The notes beneath the pieces were generated by a model. That model ran no database searches and was not told the origin of the DNA. It was given only the letters and a program-made list of their open reading frames with translations. Shown piece after piece: positions 17,094 through 24,840 of a stretch of 64,000 nucleotides of DNA. Both the position numbers and the translations under genes were made by a program. Source of the DNA: Streptomyces sp. AC558_RSS880 (lineage in GTDB: Bacteria; Actinomycetota; Actinomycetes; Streptomycetales; Streptomycetaceae); the NCBI RefSeq assembly GCF_019049255.1, contig NZ_JAGMUJ010000130.1, positions 217,894 to 281,893 of the forward strand, read 5' to 3'. Position 1 is the stretch's first letter, and each line of letters starts with the position of its first letter.

Positions 17094-17108
17094 GTTACCC
17101 CCGGTAAC
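17094..17108. promoter_or_regulatory. Inverted repeat GTTACC-CCC-GGTAAC
   Basis: Perfect 6-bp arms around three Cs, 75 bases upstream of the flavohemoprotein start and next to the more AT-rich TTGCTATACAG, which could be part of the promoter. It may be an operator for an unidentified regulator. Confidence 0.4.
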
Positions 17109-17183
17109 AGACATGGGGGATTGCTATACAGGTGCTGCCGCCGGTCCGGATCCGCGGTCCAACTCTCTTTTCCCGCCCCGCCC

Positions 17184-18398
17184 TTGGGAGACTTCATACT
17201 GTCCGAAGAGTCCGCCGCAGTGCTGCGGGCCACCCTGCCCGCCGTGGCCGGGGCGCTCGCCGAGATCACCACACGCTTCTACGGCTCGATGTTCCGCGAC
17301 CGGCCCGAGCTGCTGGACGGCCTGTTCAACCGGGGCAACCAGGCCAGTGGCGCCCAACGCCGGGCGCTCGCCGGGTCCATAGCCGGTTTCGCCCGGGCGC
17401 TGCTCGAGGACCCGGACACCCGCCCGGACGCCCTGCTGTCCCGGATCGCCCACAAACACGTGGCGGTCGGGATCACCGACGACCAGTACACGATCGTGCA
17501 CAAGTACCTGTTCGGCGCGATCGCCGAGGTGCTGGGCGACGCCGTGACACCCGAGGTCGCCGCCGCCTGGGACGAGGTGTACTGGCTGATGGCCGGCGCC
17601 CTCATCGCGCGGGAGGCGCGCCTGTACCACGACGCCGGTGTCGCACCGGGCGACATCTGGCGCCGCTGGACGGTCGTCGAACGCCATGAGGAGACGGACG
17701 ACGTGGTGTCGTTCCTGCTGCGCCCCGCCGACGACGAACCCGCCCCGCCGGCCCGGGCGGGCCAGTACGTCAGCGTGCGGCTGCTCATGCCCGACGGGGT
17801 GCACCAGCTGCGCCAGTACAGCCTGTCCTCCGACCCCGGGGACGATCTGCGCCGCATCACCGTCAAGCGGGTCGCGGGAGCGGACGGCGCACCGGACGGC
17901 GAGGTCTCCCACCTGCTGCACGAGCGGACCGGCACCGGGGACGAGCTGACGCTGTCCGTGCCCGCCGGGGACGTGGCGCTCGACGAGGCCGGCACCCCGC
18001 TGGTCCTGGTCTCGGCCGGCATCGGCTGCACCCCGATGCTGGGCATGCTCGCCCGGCTGGCCGCCACCGGCTCCACCCGGCGGGTGCTCGTCCTGCACGC
18101 CGACGGCTCGCCCGGCGAGCACGCCCTGCGCGCCGAGACCCGCGAGGCGGTGGACTCACTGCCCGACGCGGAGGCGGTCTTCTGGTACGAGCGTCCCGGC
18201 CCCGAGGAGCCCGACGCCCGCGGCGGTCTGATGGATCTCTCGGGGATCGACGTACCGGCGGACGCGACGGTGTACCTGTGCGGCCCACTGCCGTTCATGC
18301 GTGCCGTGCGCGGCGGGCTGCTCGACGCCGGGGTGCCCGCCCGCTCCGTCCACTACGAGGTCTTCGGCCCCGATCTGTGGCTGCCCGAGACGGCCTGA
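17184..18398 (+). CDS. hmp: Flavohemoprotein (NO dioxygenase-type), start codon uncertain
   Basis: About 400 aa: a globin domain about 1-140 (B10-type Tyr33 in RFYGSMF, proximal His92 in AHKHVAVGI), then a ferredoxin-reductase-like FAD domain (RQYSLSS) and NAD domain (GIGCTPMLGML, YLCGPLPF, C-terminal FGPDLW). The enzyme oxidises NO to nitrate with NADPH. Family members start with MLSE. Here that Met position is ATA (17196), preceded by GGGAG. I give the in-frame TTG at 17184 as the conservative start, but initiation at CTG 17199, 8 bases after GGGAG, or at ATA is also possible. The divergent DevS-like kinase and a DosR-like box suggest hypoxic or NO control. Confidence 0.88.
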   Translation: MGDFILSEESAAVLRATLPAVAGALAEITTRFYGSMFRDRPELLDGLFNRGNQASGAQRRALAGSIAGFARALLEDPDTRPDALLSRIAHKHVAVGITDDQYTIVHKYLFGAIAEVLGDAVTPEVAAAWDEVYWLMAGALIAREARLYHDAGVAPGDIWRRWTVVERHEETDDVVSFLLRPADDEPAPPARAGQYVSVRLLMPDGVHQLRQYSLSSDPGDDLRRITVKRVAGADGAPDGEVSHLLHERTGTGDELTLSVPAGDVALDEAGTPLVLVSAGIGCTPMLGMLARLAATGSTRRVLVLHADGSPGEHALRAETREAVDSLPDAEAVFWYERPGPEEPDARGGLMDLSGIDVPADATVYLCGPLPFMRAVRGGLLDAGVPARSVHYEVFGPDLWLPETA

Positions 18399-18402
18399 CC
18401 GT

Positions 18403-18440
18403 CCGGGCCCTTCGCGCCGCGGCGGGCGCGAAGGGCCCGG
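18403..18440. terminator. 16-bp stem-loop, bidirectional terminator
   Basis: CCGGGCCCTTCGCGCC at 18403-18418 pairs perfectly with 18425-18440 around a 6-base loop. It separates the flavohemoprotein gene from the convergent roadblock operon. Confidence 0.8.
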
Positions 18441-18448
18441 AGGCCGGA

Positions 18449-18823
18449 TCAGACCTCGAGCTCGGCCTCGATGCGCCGCAACTGGTGCCGCGCCATCGCC
18501 AGGTTGGCCCGGCCCGCGTCGAGCACCAGGTACAGGAAGAGACCGTTCCCGCCCCGCCCCTTGAGCAGGCGGATCAGGTGGTACTGGCTGCTCAGGGTGA
18601 TCAGGATGTCCTCGATCTCCTCGTTCAGGCCCAGGTGCTCCATGGTGCGCAGCTTGGACCGTACGACGTCGGTGTTGCCTGCGGCGGCGACCTCCAGGTT
18701 GAAGTCCTTGCCGCCGCCCAGCGTGCCGAGGGCCATGCCGCTGGTGTAGTCGACGAGTGCGGCGGCCGTCGCGCCGTCGATGGAGCTGAGGCATTCCTTG
18801 AGCGAGGTCTCGGTGTTGGCCAT
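18449..18823 (-). CDS. Roadblock/LC7 domain protein (124 aa)
   Basis: Last gene of a four-gene operon. It has a single roadblock/LC7 fold with the strands DGATAAALVDYTSGMALGTLG and IEDILITLSSQYHLIRLL, ending in NGLFLYLVLDAGRANLAMARH. That closing pattern is nearly repeated in the first gene of the operon (FLYLWLDRADGNLALARIRL), so the two are paralogues. Roadblock proteins regulate small Ras-like GTPases, but no GTPase is nearby. ATG with AAAGGA upstream. Confidence 0.85.
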   Translation of the reverse strand: MANTETSLKECLSSIDGATAAALVDYTSGMALGTLGGGKDFNLEVAAAGNTDVVRSKLRTMEHLGLNEEIEDILITLSSQYHLIRLLKGRGGNGLFLYLVLDAGRANLAMARHQLRRIEAELEV

Positions 18824-18909
18824 GGGACGTGTCCTTTCGGTCGTGACGGGTGATTCGGGCCGGCCGCCGGGTCGTACGGAGGCGTCCGGCCGGAGAGGAA
18901 AGCCGGGAG

Positions 18910-19428
18910 TCAGCCGCCGGGCTGGGGCCGGGGCCGGTGTGCGGGCCGCTGCGGGGTCCGCACCGGGAGGGTGCCGATCGGCCGGGCCGGGTCCTGGGCC
19001 GGCGCGGGGGTCTCCCGGACCGCGAGCCGGTCGGCGTGCCGCCCTCCCCCCGGGCCGATGTGGGTGTCCACCAGCTCCGCGATCCGGGCGCCGCCGCGCC
19101 GTCCCTCCAGGTGCAGCCGGCCCACGTTGACCCGGTCGTCGGCGAGAAGGGTGAGGACGGCGGTGGTGCCGGCCGCGTAGGTGGCGATGTAGCCCTGGCT
19201 GCCGCGCACCAGGAGCTCGCGGAACTCGCCGCGGGCGGCGGCGTCCGCCATGCGGTACGCGACGCCGAGCGCGGCGGCGGTGAGCGCGGCCAGCCCCTCC
19301 GGTTCGGTGTCGGGGACGTCGTGGGCGAGGACGAGTCCGTCGACGGTGGCCGCGAGGGAGCCCGTCAGCCGGGGTACGCGGGTGCGGAGCCGACGCAGTT
19401 CGTCCAGCACGTCGGTCTCGACGGCCAT
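18910..19428 (-). CDS. Roadblock/LC7 (MglB-like) protein with disordered tail (172 aa)
   Basis: Third gene of the operon. Residues 1-115 form a roadblock fold (LTGSLAATVDGLVLAHDVPD, RGEFRELLVRGSQGYIATYA, TAVLTLLADDRVNVGRLHLE). The remaining 55 residues are Pro/Arg-rich and disordered. ATG at 19428 with AGGAG 8 bases upstream; the long open frame further upstream is a shadow of the next gene. It may homodimerise or pair with the other two roadblock proteins of the operon. Confidence 0.82.
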   Translation of the reverse strand: MAVETDVLDELRRLRTRVPRLTGSLAATVDGLVLAHDVPDTEPEGLAALTAAALGVAYRMADAAARGEFRELLVRGSQGYIATYAAGTTAVLTLLADDRVNVGRLHLEGRRGGARIAELVDTHIGPGGGRHADRLAVRETPAPAQDPARPIGTLPVRTPQRPAHRPRPQPGG

Positions 19429-19466
19429 GAGCAGTCTCCTTTCGGCACGCTGTCGGCGCGCGCGGA

Positions 19467-20243
19467 TCACAGTGCCTCCAAGGCGTCCAGGAGCCGTCTC
19501 AGCAGCGCTGTGTCGGGCTCGTCCCACGCCGCGCCGCCCGCGTCGGGGACGGCGTGGACGGGCGTGGCGGGCGGGGCCGGCGCGGGGGTGACCAGTCCGT
19601 CGGCGGCCAGGCGGCGCAGTTCGACGAGGGTGTGGAAGGTGCGGTGGGCGAGGTCCGCGGCGATCTGTGCGGCGGTGCGGGCGCCGTCGACCTGCGCGAG
19701 GACGCGGGCGCGGCGCGGCGGCAGTTCGGCGGGCGGGGCACCGGGCACGCGGGTGAGCGGAGCGGTGTCGACGGCCGGGTCGGGCCAGATGCGGTGCAGC
19801 AGGTCGCGGCGGCGCCGTGACTCGCCGAGCACGGTCGCCACCGGAACGGGGCGGACCGCGCCGAGCCAGTGCGCGGCTCCGGGGCGGAAGCGGAGCGTGG
19901 CGCCGTCGTGGGCGAGCGCGAAGTACGCCGCGTCGAACAGGGCGCCCAGATGGCACAGTTCCAGCGCCCCGGTGGTGAGACGCCCGCTGTCCACCAGCTG
20001 GCGGCCGACGCGGTGCACCGCCCCCGCCCGTTCGACGGCGTCCCACCAGCCGGCCGGGGCGACGGCACCGCTGCGGGTGAGCAGGTCGCCGAGGTCGGGG
20101 CTGTAGGCGGACTCCACGTGGACGACGCGTCCGGCCGAGAGGTAGAAGATCCCGGACTCCGTGGAGAGCGCGCCGGTGGCGTGGTCGGCCGCGAGGGTGC
20201 CGAGCAGTTCCGGCGCGGTGGTGTCGGTGCACGCCGTGGTCAT
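19467..20243 (-). CDS. PATAN/DUF4388-like protein with winged-helix-like C-terminus (258 aa)
   Basis: Second gene of the operon; its ATG overlaps the stop of the first gene (ATGA), so it is translationally coupled. The N-terminal half has the DUF4388/PATAN look: ATGALSTESGIFYLSAGRVVHVES, then DLLTRSGA and GRQLVDSGRLT. The C-terminal part has a winged-helix-like stretch, RRARVLAQVDGARTAAQIA and FHTLVELRRLAADGLV. PATAN domains are found with signalling proteins and may bind response regulators or roadblock partners. It is the only non-roadblock gene of the operon and a candidate output component. Confidence 0.7.
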   Translation of the reverse strand: MTTACTDTTAPELLGTLAADHATGALSTESGIFYLSAGRVVHVESAYSPDLGDLLTRSGAVAPAGWWDAVERAGAVHRVGRQLVDSGRLTTGALELCHLGALFDAAYFALAHDGATLRFRPGAAHWLGAVRPVPVATVLGESRRRRDLLHRIWPDPAVDTAPLTRVPGAPPAELPPRRARVLAQVDGARTAAQIAADLAHRTFHTLVELRRLAADGLVTPAPAPPATPVHAVPDAGGAAWDEPDTALLRRLLDALEAL

Positions 20244-20641
20244 CCGAGCACCAGCCGGTCCGCCATCTCGGCCAGCCGGATCCGGGCCAGGGCGAGGTTG
20301 CCGTCGGCGCGGTCGAGCCAGAGGTACAGGAACACCGTGCTGTCGAAGGTCGTGGTGACGAAGCGCAGGAGGTGGTACGCGTCGGCGGTGGTGAGGATCA
20401 GGTCGTCGACGGGTGGTTCCTTGCCCGCCCCGGCCCGGCCGCCGTCGGCGGGCGCGAGGGTGCCGCTCTCCATGGCCAGGCGGGCGAGTTCGGCGGTCTC
20501 CGCGGCCGTGGCCTCCGCGTCCTCGCCGGGTGCCTCGCCCACCGCCCCCAGGGCGAGCCCGCTGATCCAGTCGACCACCAGGGCACCGCGCGCCCCCGGC
20601 AGTCGCATGGCTTCCAGCAGGCTCTCGTCGATTCCGGGCAC
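20240..20641 (-). CDS. Roadblock/LC7 domain protein, first gene of operon (133 aa)
   Basis: Paralogous to the gene at 18449: VVDWISGLALGAVG at the N-terminal strand and VFLYLWLDRADGNLALARIRL near the end. A loop of about 30 residues rich in Ala/Glu/Gly is inserted between the strands (AGAGKEPPVDDLILTTADAY). The GTG at 20641 is chosen because AAGGGGGA lies 6 bases upstream; a GTG seven codons earlier is possible. The operon then runs through 19467 and 18910 to 18449. It lacks the histidine kinase, DUF742 and GTPase genes of a conservon. Confidence 0.82.
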   Translation of the reverse strand: MPGIDESLLEAMRLPGARGALVVDWISGLALGAVGEAPGEDAEATAAETAELARLAMESGTLAPADGGRAGAGKEPPVDDLILTTADAYHLLRFVTTTFDSTVFLYLWLDRADGNLALARIRLAEMADRLVLG

Positions 20642-21057
20642 GCCGGATCCCCCTTCTCGCACGGCTGTACCGCGAACGTGACGTCGACGCTACGCTGTGT
20701 GCTCGACCGCGGTGAGGGCTTTGGCTTTTTCCGGTGGAATATGCGACAGGGGTGTTGCGCCCCTGGTAGGGTCCGGGCTTTCGCCGCCGGAACAGCCGCC
20801 GGAGCGAGGGGCCGTCCGGCCGGGTGCGGGCAGGGCCGGCCCCGGTGCGGATGGTGGGCCGACCCTGCCCGCGGGACCCATTGTGGTGAGGATCAGGTCA
20901 CCGGGACCACGAGTGAACCCCTGTCACCACGTGTGCGCCGCGCACACCCCGCGTGCGCCCCGCGCGCGACACGCCGTCAGGCGGCACCCGGCGTCGTCCC
21001 GCCGGCCGGCGGCGACGATACTGGCAGGAGCACGTGCCCCCGCTCACCACTGGACCC
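20642..21057. other. Divergent promoter region, no gene seen
   Basis: Separates the roadblock operon (-) from the gene at 21058 (+). It includes a less GC-rich patch around 20710-20750 (GGCTTTTTCCGGTGGAATATG), which is the best place for a promoter. Short hairpins are present but none is striking, and short open frames here look random. Confidence 0.45.
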
Positions 21058-22206
21058 ATGCAGACCTCCACCACCACCCTCCCCACCAGCCCTCCCACGG
21101 TCTGGTCGACCCGCGGCCGCCACACCGGAACGGCGGCCGACACGGTGCTCCGACGCACCCTGCGCCGACTCAAGGACAACGGGGACATCGACGACTTCCT
21201 GGAACTCCCCGCGTCCAGGACCGCTCCTGACGTGGTGTTCGAGTCCCGGAGGCGGGTCGCCGGCGAGGTCACCGTGCGCGCCCGGCTGAGCCTCGCGCCC
21301 GGCACGGACGCGGGCCGGGACTGGCTCCTGGTCGCCGAGGCGGAGCAGCCCTGGGACCCCTCCTGGCCGTCCCCGGTGGGCATGTTCTGGCCGTCGGAGC
21401 CGGACGCCGGGTGGAACGCCGACCCGGCGACGGGACTGCGGCCGGGCAGGATCAATCCGCTTCCCGAGGACGACAAGGCCGTACGGCGGCTGCTGCGCGA
21501 CTGCGCGCGCGACGCGTGGTACATCCATGTCGTCGTCCATGAGGCCATGACCACGGACGAGCGCGGCCGGGTGCCGCTCGCGCGCTGGCTGCCGCCGGGG
21601 CTGCGGGACCGGGTGGTGGAGCACCGGGCCACGCCCCAGCAGTCGCGGGTGACGAACTGGGCGCTGCGGGAGTTCGGGGTGGAGGTTCCGCGCGGAGGCG
21701 CGGTGGTGCTGCCCGGCAGCCCGGCCCCGGAGGGTTACGACGCCGACGCCTTCGCCGTACGCGCGGTGTTCCTGGACGGCACGGAACCGGCCGACCTCGT
21801 GGAGGCGGTGTCCCGGTACGACGCGCTGCCGCGCGCGCTGCCGGACGGGGCGCGGGACGCGCTGACGGCGCTGCGGGAGGAGTGGCGCCTGCTGACGACG
21901 GCGGAGGAACTCGCCCGCGAGCGGGCGCTGGTGAGGATGTACGCCGAGGCGCTGGAGGCGATGGCGAAGTCCCGGGACCTCTACCGTGAGGCCGCGGAAC
22001 GCGCCCACGAGGCGCTGGCCGCGTACCGGGAGACGGCCGGGCCCCGGGACATCGGACAGCCGCCCGCGCCCCGGACCCCCGCCTCCTCTCCCCTCCAGCA
22101 CCTGACGCGCACCCTGGAACGCCTCAAGGCCGGCGGCAGAACCCGCCGCCCCGCCCCCGAGGACCCCGAGGACCCGGAACACGGGCCGGCCGCGTCCGGC
22201 CACTAG
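21058..22206 (+). CDS. Conserved-looking protein of unknown function with C-terminal coiled coil (382 aa)
   Basis: I do not recognise a family. The protein is soluble. About residues 20-260 look globular with mixed alpha/beta segments (RTLRRLKDNGDIDDFLELP, GEVTVRARLSLAP, VGMFWPSEPDAGWN, DAWYIHVVVHEAMTTDERGRV). About 270-340 form a helical coiled coil (REEWRLLTTAEELARERALV, AMAKSRDLYREAAERAHEAL), followed by a Pro-rich tail. The ATG at 21058 has no ribosome-binding site; a GTG at 21034, 3 bases after AGGAG, is the alternative. No partner gene is obvious. Confidence 0.65.
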   Translation: MQTSTTTLPTSPPTVWSTRGRHTGTAADTVLRRTLRRLKDNGDIDDFLELPASRTAPDVVFESRRRVAGEVTVRARLSLAPGTDAGRDWLLVAEAEQPWDPSWPSPVGMFWPSEPDAGWNADPATGLRPGRINPLPEDDKAVRRLLRDCARDAWYIHVVVHEAMTTDERGRVPLARWLPPGLRDRVVEHRATPQQSRVTNWALREFGVEVPRGGAVVLPGSPAPEGYDADAFAVRAVFLDGTEPADLVEAVSRYDALPRALPDGARDALTALREEWRLLTTAEELARERALVRMYAEALEAMAKSRDLYREAAERAHEALAAYRETAGPRDIGQPPAPRTPASSPLQHLTRTLERLKAGGRTRRPAPEDPEDPEHGPAASGH

Positions 22207-22234
22207 GGGGATCCGCCGGCCCACCTCGCGCGGG

Positions 22235-22714
22235 TCACCGGGCGCCTGTTCCCTGGTCCTGGTAGGAGGCGGCCCTGGTGGCCACCAGGGTGCCGTTGGC
22301 GGCCGGGTCCTGCGGCACGGGGAGCACCTTCTCACTGCTGCACATCAGCTGGACCTTGCCCTCCGAGGCCAGGGTCACGACTCCGGTGGCGCTCAGTGAC
22401 GCCTCGTTGTAGCCGCTGCCCCGGGGCGTCGCCATCGTGGGGCCACCCGTGACCTGGCAGTACGCCTTGTCCGCGTACAGCAGATGGGCGGAACCGGTCA
22501 GGGTGTAGGTCCCCGCAGGGAGCGACAGGGCGACGACCTGCGTCTTGGTCGCGCCGATCGAGTTCACCGCTTCGGCCTTGTAGACGTCACCCGGGGCCGC
22601 GGCCGCGGCGGCCTGCTGGGAAGCGCTCGCGGTGGCTCCCGCGCAGGCGACCCCCAGCGCTGCGACGGCGACGGCGGACATCACGACGGATCTGACCTTG
22701 ACGATCTTGCGCAT
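22235..22714 (-). CDS. Small secreted protein of unknown function (159 aa)
   Basis: A Sec signal peptide covers about residues 1-32 (RSVVMSAVAVAALGVACAGA, cleavage near ASA-SQQ). The mature domain is predicted mostly beta: AGTYTLTGSAHLLYADKAYC, SLSATGVVTLASEGKVQLMC. The two Cys residues (AYCQV and QLMCSS) are well placed for a disulfide. ATG with AGGGGG upstream. Such small beta-sandwich exported proteins are common in Streptomyces; function unknown. Confidence 0.75.
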   Translation of the reverse strand: MRKIVKVRSVVMSAVAVAALGVACAGATASASQQAAAAAAPGDVYKAEAVNSIGATKTQVVALSLPAGTYTLTGSAHLLYADKAYCQVTGGPTMATPRGSGYNEASLSATGVVTLASEGKVQLMCSSEKVLPVPQDPAANGTLVATRAASYQDQGTGAR

Positions 22715-23179
22715 GACTCATTGCCCCCTCAGCGAGTTCTGGATCAACGAGCGCCAAAGTACAGGCCACGCAAGTCTGTTGAGGGCCGCAGGGAACAAGT
22801 GATCGAAACGCCATCCGGACGTAGGTCTTGTTGCCGCACTGTTCACCGGTCCCGTGTTTGGCGGGACGGTCCGGTACCTGATCGGCAAGACACTCCGGCG
22901 GCGCCTCGGCCCCGGTGTGCGCGAGGAGGACGACGAAGGAAAAGTGGTCGTGATCGGCTCCGCGGGAAGGCCCCTGACCATTTCCGGTGCCCCCGCCACT
23001 CGGTTGAGCCATCGGGACGACCTGCGGCGATCCGGCGTTTCGCGCGGATTTCGCGGGGCATCGGACGCGTGCGCGCATGGCCGGTCCCGGCCGTCATACC
23101 GGCGCCGCGAGCGGGAATCCGCTCAGTGCAGGCCGTGTCGCGGCGAGGCCGCGGCATGTCACGGGAGGAGGGCGGTCCG
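22715..23179. other. Divergent intergenic region with a possible coding remnant
   Basis: Holds the promoter of the secreted-protein gene (-). On the + strand, the frame open from 22803 reads like protein for about 50 codons (text VGLVAALFTGPVFGGT then VRYLIGKTLRRRLGP and DDEGKVVVIGSAG). It has no start with a ribosome-binding site and then degenerates. It may be the stump of a lost gene. Nothing else is supported. Confidence 0.35.
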
Positions 23180-23506
23180 TTGGAGACGACCACCGTGGCG
23201 CTCGTCGTCGCCGCGGTCCTCGCGACCGTGGTGCTGGCCGGCGCCGTCGCCGTCCTGGTCCGACTGGTGCGCACGCGGCGTGAGTTGCGTCACGCCGGTC
23301 TGCCCACGGGGCCCCGCTGGGTCTTCTGGGGCGCGGTTCTCTACCTGGCACTGCCGGCCGATCTGCTGCCCGATCCGGTCTATCTGGACGACATCGGCGT
23401 GCTCCTGCTCGCCCTGCGCACCCTGCGGGGTTCCTCCGGCGCCCGCGCTCCCGGAGCACCCCTCCGACGGGGTGGCCGGCAACCCACCGATGATTACGCT
23501 CCGTGA
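23180..23506 (+). CDS. YkvA-like DUF1232 membrane protein (108 aa)
   Basis: One N-terminal transmembrane helix (ALVVAAVLATVVLAGAVAVL) and a basic loop (RLVRTRRELRHAG) precede the DUF1232 hydrophobic hairpin WVFWGAVLYLALPADLLPDPVYLDDIGVLLLALR. The LPxDLLPD(P) motif is diagnostic. The TTG at 23180 is chosen because GGAGGAGGG ends 7 bases upstream; an ATG at 23156 in the same frame would swallow that site. It lies 120 bases before the graspetide precursor and is not clearly part of that locus. Confidence 0.75.
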   Translation: METTTVALVVAAVLATVVLAGAVAVLVRLVRTRRELRHAGLPTGPRWVFWGAVLYLALPADLLPDPVYLDDIGVLLLALRTLRGSSGARAPGAPLRRGGRQPTDDYAP

Positions 23507-23626
23507 GGAAACCAACCACCCGTTCGATTCGTATAAGTCTCTGGAAGCCAAAAGAAGTCGGCGGACCAAGCGACGGCGCACAGCGGGCCGTTGCCTGCTC
23601 GGCGCAGCACCGACGAGGGAGAGACG

Positions 23627-23818
23627 ATGCAACCGTTCGCGCTCAACTACGCACGTCCGGCAGTGGAGTTGGCCGTTGCCACTCCGTACGCGTATGACTC
23701 CGGACTGCAGTTGAACGTACTCGGCGACGGACGGATCGCGGCCTGCGACCACGCGCTGTTGCGCGAGGCGGGGACGACGACGTCCACCGCGGGTTCCAAG
23801 ACCCACTTCGACGACTGA
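23627..23818 (+). CDS. tgmA: Graspetide (ATP-grasp-modified RiPP) precursor TgmA
   Basis: 63 aa, matching the 'putative ATP-grasp target RiPP' family (SAV_5884-type system). The leader has PFALNYARPA at residues 3-12 and TPYAYDSGLQLNVLGDG around 19-35. The C-terminal core is GTTTSTAGSKTHFDD (49-63): Thr/Ser/Lys nucleophiles followed by the terminal Asp62-Asp63. The ligase would join side chains by ester or amide bonds to give a macrocycle. ATG with GGGAGAG 5 bases upstream. The ligase gene follows 16 bases later, so the two form an operon. No second precursor is visible. Confidence 0.9.
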   Translation: MQPFALNYARPAVELAVATPYAYDSGLQLNVLGDGRIAACDHALLREAGTTTSTAGSKTHFDD

Positions 23819-23834
23819 ACGCGGACCGTAAACC

Positions 23835-24818
23835 ATGACCGTGCTGATCCTCACCTGTGAGGAGGATGTGACCGCCGACATGGTGGTCGTCCATCTGAAC
23901 GGCTCCGGTGTGCCGGTGGTGCGCCTCGATCCCGCCGATCTGACGGACGGCGTCTCACTGTCCGGCGAGTACGTCCACGGCCGCTTCCGCGGTCATCTGT
24001 CCGCCGGCGGGAGGCTGGTGAGCATCGGCGGGCTGCGCTCCGTGTGGGTGCGCCGGCCCGGCACGCCGGCCGGGCGCGCGCCGCAGCCGTCCGCGTGGCT
24101 GTCCGAGGAGGCGTCGCAGGCGCTCTACGGCATGCTGCGCGGCTGTGACGCACGCTGGATGAACCATCCGGACGCGGCCCGGCAGGCCCGCCACAAGCCG
24201 TGGCAGCTGCGGCTGGCCCAGCGCTGCGGCCTGCCCGTGCCGGCCACGGTGATCACCACGTTCCCCCGTGCCGCGCGGGAGTTCGCGGAGCGCTTCCCGG
24301 ACCTGGTGGTCAAGCCGGTGTCGGGGGCACACCCGCAGGACCCGCCGCAGGCGGTGCCGACCAGCCGGGTGGCGCCGGACACGGACTTCTCCGCGGTCGC
24401 GTTCGGGCCGACGCTGCTGCAGCGGCGGATCGCCAAGCGGGCCGACATCCGGCTCACCGCGGTGGGCGAGCGGTTGCTGGCGGCCCGCAAGGCGACGCGG
24501 CCGGACGCGGATCCGGAGGAGGTGGACGTGCGTTTCGCCGCTCCCGGGTCGCCCTGGGAGCCGGTCGAGGTCCCGGCGCGCACCGCCGACGCCGTACACG
24601 CGTATCTACGCCGGTCCGAACTGGCGTACGGCGCTTTCGACTTCGCCGAGGACGCCGACGGGACCTGGTGGTTCCTGGAGTGCAACCAGTCGGGGCAGTT
24701 CGGGTTCGTGGAGGTGGAGACGGGGCAGCCGATCGCCCGGACCATCGCCGAGTGGCTGTCCCGTCCCGTTCCCGACGAACCCGTCGAGCTCGACGAGGCG
24801 GGCAGCACGGTGCGGTGA
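23835..24818 (+). CDS. tgmB: Graspetide ATP-grasp ligase TgmB (MvdD-like)
   Basis: 327 aa, usual for TgmB/MvdD macrocyclases. An N-terminal pre-ATP-grasp domain covers about 1-105 (VLILTCEEDVTADMVVVHLN, GGLRSVWVRRPG). The ATP-grasp domain follows: HKPWQLRLAQRCGLPVPATV, DLVVKPVSG (ATP-binding Lys), LLQRRIAKRADIRLTAVG, AYGAFDFAEDADGTWWFLECN (Mg-binding Glu and Asn) and QSGQFGFVEVETGQPI. It activates Asp/Glu side chains of TgmA by phosphorylation and links them to Thr/Ser/Lys. The precursor gene precedes it directly. The methyltransferase TgmC that accompanies many such loci is absent here. Confidence 0.92.
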   Translation: MTVLILTCEEDVTADMVVVHLNGSGVPVVRLDPADLTDGVSLSGEYVHGRFRGHLSAGGRLVSIGGLRSVWVRRPGTPAGRAPQPSAWLSEEASQALYGMLRGCDARWMNHPDAARQARHKPWQLRLAQRCGLPVPATVITTFPRAAREFAERFPDLVVKPVSGAHPQDPPQAVPTSRVAPDTDFSAVAFGPTLLQRRIAKRADIRLTAVGERLLAARKATRPDADPEEVDVRFAAPGSPWEPVEVPARTADAVHAYLRRSELAYGAFDFAEDADGTWWFLECNQSGQFGFVEVETGQPIARTIAEWLSRPVPDEPVELDEAGSTVR

Positions 24819-24840
24819 GGGGACCGTCACCGCGCGGGGC

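Noticed and set aside
18449..20641. Conservon (cvn) operon
   Set aside because: Roadblock proteins are there, but the sensor kinase, DUF742 and Ras-like GTPase genes that define conservons are missing.
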